Assembly (NCBI RefSeq): GCF_905475345.1
Contig: NC_066608.1
Span: 3,341,501-3,405,500, forward strand
Source: Vespula vulgaris
Taxonomy: Eukaryota; Arthropoda; Insecta; Hymenoptera; Vespidae
DNA length: 64,000 bases
Reading direction: 5' to 3'
The number at the start of each line of letters is the position of its first letter. Positions within the stretch are counted from its first letter, which is position 1. Shown here piece by piece: positions 54,698 to 63,600 of the stretch. Made by a program: the position numbers and the translations under genes. A model generated the notes under the pieces. The model had not been told where the DNA came from and ran no database searches. It saw only the letters and a list, made by a program, of their open reading frames with translations.

Positions 54698-57600
54698 AAG
54701 AGAGAGAGAGAGAGAGAGAGAAAACGTTAACTGCAACGTTGTCACGAGGCCAATAACGCATTCGAAGGAAGAATTCACGGGCCAATTATCGCACCGCAGG
54801 TGCAGCACGGCCAACGATACGAAAAGTGAAAACACATGCTGCGACTTATAAGCCTTCTCTTCCCCTAACTTCCCCACCTCCCTCTCTCCCTTCTTTTTCA
54901 AGCTACTTCAAACTTAACGAGGATCGTGCGATAACGTGGCGTGGTCGGTGCCACGTAACTTTTCTCCTTCGAGTTGGCTTCGAAGGGAACGCCTCTTCTC
55001 TTTGGATGTCTTGCATAAATCTACGATCGCGATCACAGCCATGTACGGAGGACTTTCTACCCTTCTATGGAGGATCTTCGCGTGGGGACCTTGAAACGAC
55101 GACATGTGCGAAACGAGAATACTTTGTACGTCGTAAAAAAGGTACACTTATTATTCGTTCGCAAAATAAAGAAAAGATATAGGTGTATCGGTTAAAGTTT
55201 TGACAAAATTTTATCGCATATATATTCTTCTTTGTATATAAATTTGTATTTATATTAACGTTGGACATTATAGCTTCACGGTCGAAACAACTCACTATTA
55301 TGCGTTCATTTATTTTTTTCCTTTTTTTCAATAAAGTTTAGATTAGTTAGATTAGTTAGATTAGTTCGTTATAAATTATTTTATAACGTAGTAAGAGATA
55401 CTTGAGCAACAGGACTAATCCATCGTCGTATTAAGGTTTATTGAAGAGAAACAAAAAAAAATTAAAAAAGGATTTATGTACTATTATATTCTTTATCTAC
55501 TATCGTTTACTCTTTATCTATTATTCTTAATATTCTTTAATAAAATTAAAAGAAAAGATATTAAAAAATATTCAGTTTAATTAAATGATATATTTATGAT
55601 GGCGTTAATATATTTAAAAAACAAGAAGAAAAAGATAGAAATATTGAATGTTATCAATAAATTATGATTTTATATTAATATAAATGGTTTAAATCTTAGA
55701 AATGAAATCAATTTATACAGAATATTTTATCAGTTTTGATTTATATCGTCATAAATTCTTTTAAATCATAGATTTAACTTTTCATGAATAGGATATGTAA
55801 TACACTTATACACACAAACACAAATACATGAATAAATATCAACAATTTTACAATAAATAAAAATAACATTTGTAAAAAACATAAAAATGAAATTATATAT
55901 AACCGTCCTGGATTTATGCGAAGTGTTCGTTCTTTACAATTTTCTTTTTATACAGATAAAAATCACGTAAATGAAGTTTGCAAAGTTACGAAAAGCAAAA
56001 AGTACTACGCTAGAAAAGCGTTTTATTAGTTATAAAAATATTTATTCCACATAGGTTTCTAAGAAAATAAGTATAAATAAAATTATAAAAAGACCAAAAT
56101 AAATTTTATTCGTTGTCGTTGTCGGTAACATATCTCAAAGCAATAAACTTTTTCTTTTTAATTGGCTAAAAGTCATAAAGCACTTATTGGAAATCTCTTT
56201 TGGTATTGTCGATTATGTCGAGAGACATAAATTCAATAAAGATTACAGAAGAATTTATTGATACTTATTAATCGTGTAAAATTAGATCGTGTAAACAGAA
56301 ACCGCGTATAAATCAAAGGACGAGTGTAATTGGATTATTATTATTATTAACTATATAAAAATTGATCAAAGATTCTTTGAAATGTTTATAACGTTTCAAT
56401 TATAAATATTTGCTCTCATTTATATTTCATTTATATCTCACATCTCATTTTTCACGTACTTTATATGTATCAGATATTTACCATTATACTATTACTTTAT
56501 ATACTTTATATAGTATATATAAAGTTTATATATATATATACATACATTTACTGTTTAGACCCAGCAATAAGAAAAAAAATGAAAGATACGATTTAGGAGA
56601 GCAGTACGCAATTGGCAACTCTCCTCTACATTGTATCGACACCGTACGTACATATATTATAGTAACGATTTCGACAGAGTTTGTCCCAGTTAAACGAGTT
56701 CGTTGAATCGACTAGCCCGATTCTCACACGCTTCGATCTTCCGTCGTACGTAGGATCTATCAAGAAAACAGGGAACACGATCGGCTGCCATAGAACGGTC
56801 TAACACGCCCGTGGTAGCGCACGTTCTAACCTTTTTTCTGACATTTCCAACCTGTTGGGTTGGTGATCCTAAAGGTTAAGTCTCAGTGAGTCTATCGAAT
56901 ATCCTAGCGTTAGAGAATAGGAGGATAAAAGAAGAAGGATCAAGAGGATAAGAAGATCCTTTGGTAAGGATCTTCCTGTCGAAGGTCAAAACTAGTCGAA
57001 CGGTTCGTTCGTCGAACCGTATCGCGGAGGTCAGAGTGCGTGTCGGAGAAAGATCGCTCGGCCGTTACAGAAGTCAGGTAGTCACCCAATCAGAGCGAGA
57101 AGAAGACAAAAGAAAAGGTGAAAAGATTTATCACCCCGTGAGATCGAGTCTACATCCTGTATGCCGCGTACGTAGCATGTAAGTATCTATCCAGATTCTG
57201 AATACTCCAACGACATTGTGATTAGTATTGCTCGATCGTTAAAGTTCTTTCTTTCAAAGAGAAAGATAGAGAAGAAAGAAAGGATACGTCTTTCTAGTTT
57301 CTTCTAGATCATTTTGGATCTCTCTTTTCGTTGATCAAGCTGCGTGGCATGAAAAATCATGCGTAGATATTCAAAATGGACTTCTATCAATGAAAACCGT
57401 AAAACTTTTGTATTCTAGAAAATTTTAATATAAACGTTTAACTTTCGCGAGATATCATGCTCGATTTAACCTCTGACCTTCCGAAATGTATCGTGCAGGT
57501 TAATCGTGTCTCGATCGATATCCGTAATAGAATTATTGTTAGGTAGATACATTTCACTATGAAAAATTCTTCGTAGTAATGTTTCTTTCTATAAGTCGTA

Positions 57601-60600
57601 AGGCAATGTAGTCGAATATTTAAAATTCTTTGAAATCTTTTTTTTAACCGTGGAAAGGGCGAAACACAAAGCCATTTAAATCCATCGTCCGGTGTAATTC
57701 AGAGAAAGTCACACGCTCGTAAATCTGACTGGTAATGGGTGCCGTTAGATTTGCAATGATAATCTTATGGTAATGCATGCGATTCGGTTGAGCGAACGAA
57801 ACGAGAAAATAATTAACGATCCCGCGTAATCCGACTTTTGCGGACGAACGAGGAAAGATCCTTAGGGATTTTACGACATCGTCGAAACGCGAACGAAAAT
57901 TGGACGATACTTAAATGAATCTGTATCTTCAAATTGAAATTACTTCTCATTCCGTTTCGTTACGATGATCGACGATTTCCTATGATATCTTATGTCTTAT
58001 ATAATAGTTTTGAAAAATTTCCATTTCAGAATCACTCTCGAAATCATTAAATTACGCAGGAGCGTAGTAGATATCATCGTAATTTGCATAGACGTAATTG
58101 AAAGTAAATGCTAGTCAGGATAGTTGAAGTTAATTCCGTACAATCCTGAGATCGAAAGCATTTCTAATTAATTCGTAATTCATCGTTGATAGATGCGCAA
58201 TGTGCTTAAAGCTATTACCCGTTCGTAGGATGTGATCGTCAAATGTTGCTCGAACGATTTAGAGACTTTCACGGATCGTTAATAAGTCACGAGGAGGGAT
58301 CTTTAATTTAATTGATCGATCGCCGGACTAGACATACTAGGTTTTAAAAAATATAATAGACGACACCGTTGTTCGTTATTCAGTCACGTTGCACTTACGC
58401 ACTTATGCTTCTTACAATTATGAGGACAACTATGTATAACGTGGATCGAAAGAAGTCTTTTTTAACGATTAGAAAAGATAAATATGCATTTGGTCAAATC
58501 TTAGAAGAAAAAGTAATACTTCCACTCGTATAATTAATTACGATAATTATGCTCATTGTTTGCTAATAGAAAATAGAACTTACCCTTGAATAGCGTGAGG
58601 CGGAGCTGGCCTTGGAGGTGGTGGCAAGGATTTCCTTCCAGGTGTATTTTGTCTCGGAGCTAAAGGTGGAGGTGGAGAACTGGGCGAGGAAGCGCTGTAC
58701 CGATCCGTAGGACACTGAGGCTGTGGTTTTTGTTTCGGCGCGTCGATATATTTCGGTGGTAGAGCGTAATAGTTTCTTTGCGGTGTGTCGCTGTGACGAG
58801 AATAATGATTGGACATGTATTTCGGTGGTTCGTGATATTTCTGTGGGCTGGCGTCTGGGGAATAAAGTTTTGAACCAAGCTCGTATCCCATGTTAACGGG
58901 ACTGCCGATAGAAAAGCTATGACTTTTGGAATTCTCCGGCACAGGTAAATAATTTGGTCTTGATTGTTGATGATTCGATTGATTCGTCGAACCATTTTTA
59001 TCGGTATTCTTAGGTACTTGAGGCTGCGGCCTCTGTCCCGATGATGATTCCAATCTCTGACCAGAATCGTTGCGTAGTAATCCAGATGCATCGATCCTCG
59101 TGCTTTCGACTCTCATCGATTCTTGTCGAATGATACGTGGTTCAACAGGAACTTGAGGAGCTGGTCGTTGATTTCCAGAATCGCTATAACGCTGAGATAT
59201 GAGATCGGGTAATTGCGCAGGTGGTCTAGCTGTGAACGGTCTTTCTTCGGATATTCTTCTCGTACTGGCTATTCTTCCGTTTACCATAAGTTTTTGAGTA
59301 GAAGGATATCTCAAACTCGAACGACCAGTTGTCATCATTCTGTGAGTGGCAAAACCCGGGGAAATGCCATTTTCATGGACCATTTCGGTATCTACGTGTT
59401 TCAGCGTCGTTGGAGTTCTTACAAATTGATGCTGATCTTGTTCCTGCGAAGAGATTTTCGTTGTCGGGGAATTCGGTGAGGATTTGCCAGATGTTTTATC
59501 GAGATCTCGTTTGCTGCTATGTTTCGATCTTCTCATCGAATGTCTTTCCGACTTATGTCGCTCGCAGGATCTCTCGCGATGTATCTTTCCTTCCTCGAGT
59601 TGATGGTGAGCCGAACTGGTTTTTCGTGTACTATCTGGATAACAATCTTCGCTGAGTTCGGGTGGTGGAGGTGGTAAAGGGTCGTCACATTCATGGACCT
59701 CGCTTTCTGTCACTGTCGGCGGCGACGGTGGTGGTAAATCAGGACTAGGAACGCGGTCGTTGTAAACATTCCTAAGATGAGGTTTCTTGGGTGGTCTTTC
59801 TGGAACCCAATCGTCGATGGATATAGCAGGTCCAACAATAACTGGACCCAATAAATCTGTAGAAAGACTGCCGCAACTGTTACTATGCTGATGCTTAGGA
59901 CTCGGTAGATCTGAATTTCCTTGATTTTGTCCTCTACCAGAATTCTCTCTCCACGTGCCACTCGCATAATCAGACGCAGAACTGGCACGTCTCGACGAGG
60001 ATGGTCTAGGTCGTGGTGGCGGTTGCGGCGGAGGACTCTGCGGAGAGGTCCCTGAGCCTTGAGCTAACTGCGGTTCTGATCTCCAGGACGCTTGATGATG
60101 TCTTTCGTAAAAAGATAATAGTGCTTTCTTCTGAATAGCTTTCAAAGTCGGGTCAGAAACTCTGTGTCGTTTCTCAGGATCCAAATATGTATAACGCATC
60201 TGTTGTTGCTGTTGTTGTTGTTTCTCCAACTCGCTTATACGTTCAGCTACCGACAATGGAGACTGCTGCGGTGATGTGGGTGCCATTCTAGAAATGAGAA
60301 TTAAGATTAAACGTTTGTACGAGAATACATCTCGAATCGATGTAGTTAAAAAACACTTAATATTAATACCTAGAAGATTGTGGTGATTCCTGCGGCTGTG
60401 TAGTACTAATTGGATACAATTTTCGTTGATTACGTTCGCGATCCAAGTACAATACACTCTCTGAAAGATGTCGTTGCGGTGTCTGTACCCTAGCGCTATA
60501 AGCGATTAACTGTTTGTTGCACTGTACGCCGTTCGATTGGCTAACATCGGACATGGATCCATGAAGAGGATCCCATCCGTCAGGACTTTGTGGACTCGTA

Positions 60601-63600
60601 GGCACAACTTGTCTGGTTGGACTTTGCGGCATGGGTTGAGAGACCGATCTGTATTTATCACCGTCCAATGTAACAGAACCATCCCACGGATGGCTACTTT
60701 GCGATCTATCGAGAGAATCTTCGTCGATACTAGATTCTTGCCAATTGCTGTCTCGAACGGTCGATGATTGACAAATGTCTCCGACAGAAGCAGAAGCCAC
60801 GCAGTGTCCTATAACTGCTGGTAAACTCGCTCTAGTCTGTGCTTGTTTATTTCGATCGTTCATAGAAGCCTGCCATTTGTCCGGCCACTTTTCACTGTGC
60901 CTTCCTTTCGTCGTTGGCGATAAACCGCTCGTACTGACGTCACTCATAGAATCTTGCCACTTCTCATGACAGACGTTACTCGATTTCTGAGTCATCATCC
61001 CACCATTGACGCTACTGACGTCGGACATCGAGCCATGATGCCACCTGTCCGAAGTACTCTGTCTCGCTGGTAAACCACTAGAAACGCTGACGTCGGACAT
61101 CGAACCGTGCCATTTTAACGTTTCACTACTGGAAGCACTTCCGCTAGACGTTGTCACCACACTGTCTCTGCCCTCTCTCGAAGTATCTTCCCAAGAAGGA
61201 GTAGATCTTTGCGCCACGGCTTCGCTGTCTCTTCGAAGTCTGCGTAAGATGATGATTTCATTGAAACAGATCGATACATCACAGTTATATAAATTACAAC
61301 ACATTGAAGTTACCTGTCGAGAAAAGGTGTATTGGTCGTGGAATCCACGCTGGAAACGTAACTGTGATAGCCTTCGGATTGTGCGTAACTGGCCTGTTGC
61401 GAATGCTGGACCCTCGTGTATTCTTCCAAACCCGCTTGCGTTAATGCCGTTTCTCTGTACAAATCCACCTAATTCGAATAAAATAGAGATAATTTGTCAA
61501 TATAAAATTTCTTTGAAAAACTCGTGTATTATTTTTTGTAATATCAGGAATAAAGATTGAAATAAATTACCTGGGATACTTGAGGATCTTGATAGCTTCT
61601 AACGTAAGCTTCGAGATCCGCATGGCTAAGAGTCTGAGCCGATTGTTGTTCTCTTTCCGGTGGCGATGGAACGACGTATTCCGCGTCTCCTAATGCCTTG
61701 CCTTCGCGATCTACGCGAGGCCACAAACGTGGCTCATCCTCGACGCTCTTTCTGTTACGCGACTCGAAAGTCTCCGCTGGTATTTTCTCACAACGTTCCA
61801 TAACCGTTTTCAGCTGTAAAAGAGACACTCGTGTTAGCTCGTGCTGTACTAAACTTTCCTTGAGCGATCAAAGGCTTTCAAGCCGATACGATTTACTTGT
61901 TTATTTTATCTACAACCAAGCTATCTCTTAGTCATCCTACTCAACCAGAGGTGTCTTTGCTACATCAGTGTAACAAAGAGAAGCACTAAGTCTATATCTA
62001 ATTGCAGAGACGCGCGATCGGAGAGTCGAGCAAAGAGACAGTTTGCTCCCAAACTGTGGATTCACTTTTAGCCGATGACGATGTTTCTAGCGTGTGATTA
62101 CGTCATCGAGAGAAAGGAGAATGTGCGTGTAGAGATTTAATCGACGCTTTCGAAGCAGGTAAAATTGACGAAAGTTTTGCGGTATTGTGACTCAATATAC
62201 GAAAGGTTCTATATATCCCGATATTAACAGCGAGTAAACGATAGCGGTCGGATATTACGGTGGAAGGATATCTTCTTTTTACCGAGACTCGACAACGGTC
62301 TGAAAACAACTGACGTAGCGAGTTTCATGAACCTCGAGAAACAATTCCAGCAGTTTGGCTGATGTAAACAGAGCGGATTATTTAAGCAAAGTTTGGTAAT
62401 CAAAGTATCATCGAACAATAGAAATTCTTCTTGAATATACGTTGACGTTTTTCGATAAGAATTCTTCAATATACTTCTTGGTAATAACTTATACAACCTT
62501 GGGATTATAAAACTGTGGATACTACTTATCTGATGATTTATGCAAATATCACTCGGCTTGTGTTGTAATTGAATGTGTAAAAATTGAAAGAAACGAACGT
62601 ATAGGAAAGCTGGGAATAAATGTACCAATAGAATTACCTGCTGAGTGAAGGCTGGATTAGGTCTCTTTGTATGAGGTCTGGTATATTGAGCTGGTTTCTC
62701 TTTCGGATAATTGGTGTGATCGGTCCAAGATTTGGAACGGTGCGATCCGTTGTGACTTAAATTGTGAATGTCTTCGTCAGGATGTCGTTCCGGGGCGCTT
62801 GGCCAAGATGGATATTTTTCGTGACCTGGACCATAGCAGACACCTTTGAGACTGGACGCGTCTCTGACCGGTGGTGTTGGCGGTGGCGAAGCTTCGTCCC
62901 TTTCGTTGAGAGCAAGAGTGAAACTGTCGAATCCAAGAGTCTCGCTATACCTAACAGATTCAAGAGTTGTTGTGTTTCTTTCTTTCTTTTTCTTTCTTTT
63001 TTTTTTTTTACATATCATTCGAGTCGATTTTAACGAAGAATAAAAATGAAAGGATATTAATTAGTAATAAATATCGAGCTTGCACGAGAGAACGATGTAT
63101 AATCATCAATGTCATTGACGAATCGTTTATCAAGCGAATACCGGCAAAACATATAATTGATAAATTCATATAATTCATTTCGAATATCGATTATGCCTTT
63201 GTGCGAAAAGCAATCAATTTCGAAGAGAACATAAACACTACAATAAAGCGACGTCTTTGCATCGTTCTGCGTGGGAACAAATACGAATGAATACGACGAG
63301 ACTTGTTATTAGCGCTTAACGCGATGAATCACTTATGATACGTGGTAATCCCGACAGCGAGCGAGCGCGTTCTTATACGGTGTCATTGAACCACTTTATT
63401 ACCAGGATATGTGCACGCCGCATAATTTATGGAATAGTCAATAAGTTCGATGTAACTGGAAGCGCAGCAGGACGGAGACCGTAGACCGACCTACAATTAT
63501 CTTGACTTTTCTTTCCTCCTCGGTTTCAATGTTATTAATACTGGAATAACGACCTTAACAAGCGAAATTATCATAAGACAAATTACGTCCTACCGCGATG

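Larger units (their letters stand above)
13757..58583 (-). other. Giant Shroom intron (44.8 kb)
   Basis: Bounded by AAGG|GTAAGT at 58583 and TTTTTTTCAG at 13757; the two exons join in frame through a GGA codon. It holds microsatellites, tandem duplications, a mariner remnant, MITE-like copies and GC/CpG-richer blocks near 26.0-26.3, 29.1-30.4, 31.6-33.3, 36.6-37.0, 44.9-45.1, 45.9-46.3, 50.0-50.3, 51.3-51.9, 52.2-52.5, 54.8-55.1 and 56.6-57.2 kb. Those blocks are candidates for enhancers, alternative promoters or exons. No complete nested gene could be supported. Confidence 0.8.

Noticed and set aside
58580..60457. Taking the long frame's first ATG as the start of a separate gene
   Set aside because: The upstream part lies in the 82-nt intron and the antecedent exon; the acceptor at 60287 and phase agreement with 60370 show it is an internal Shroom exon.
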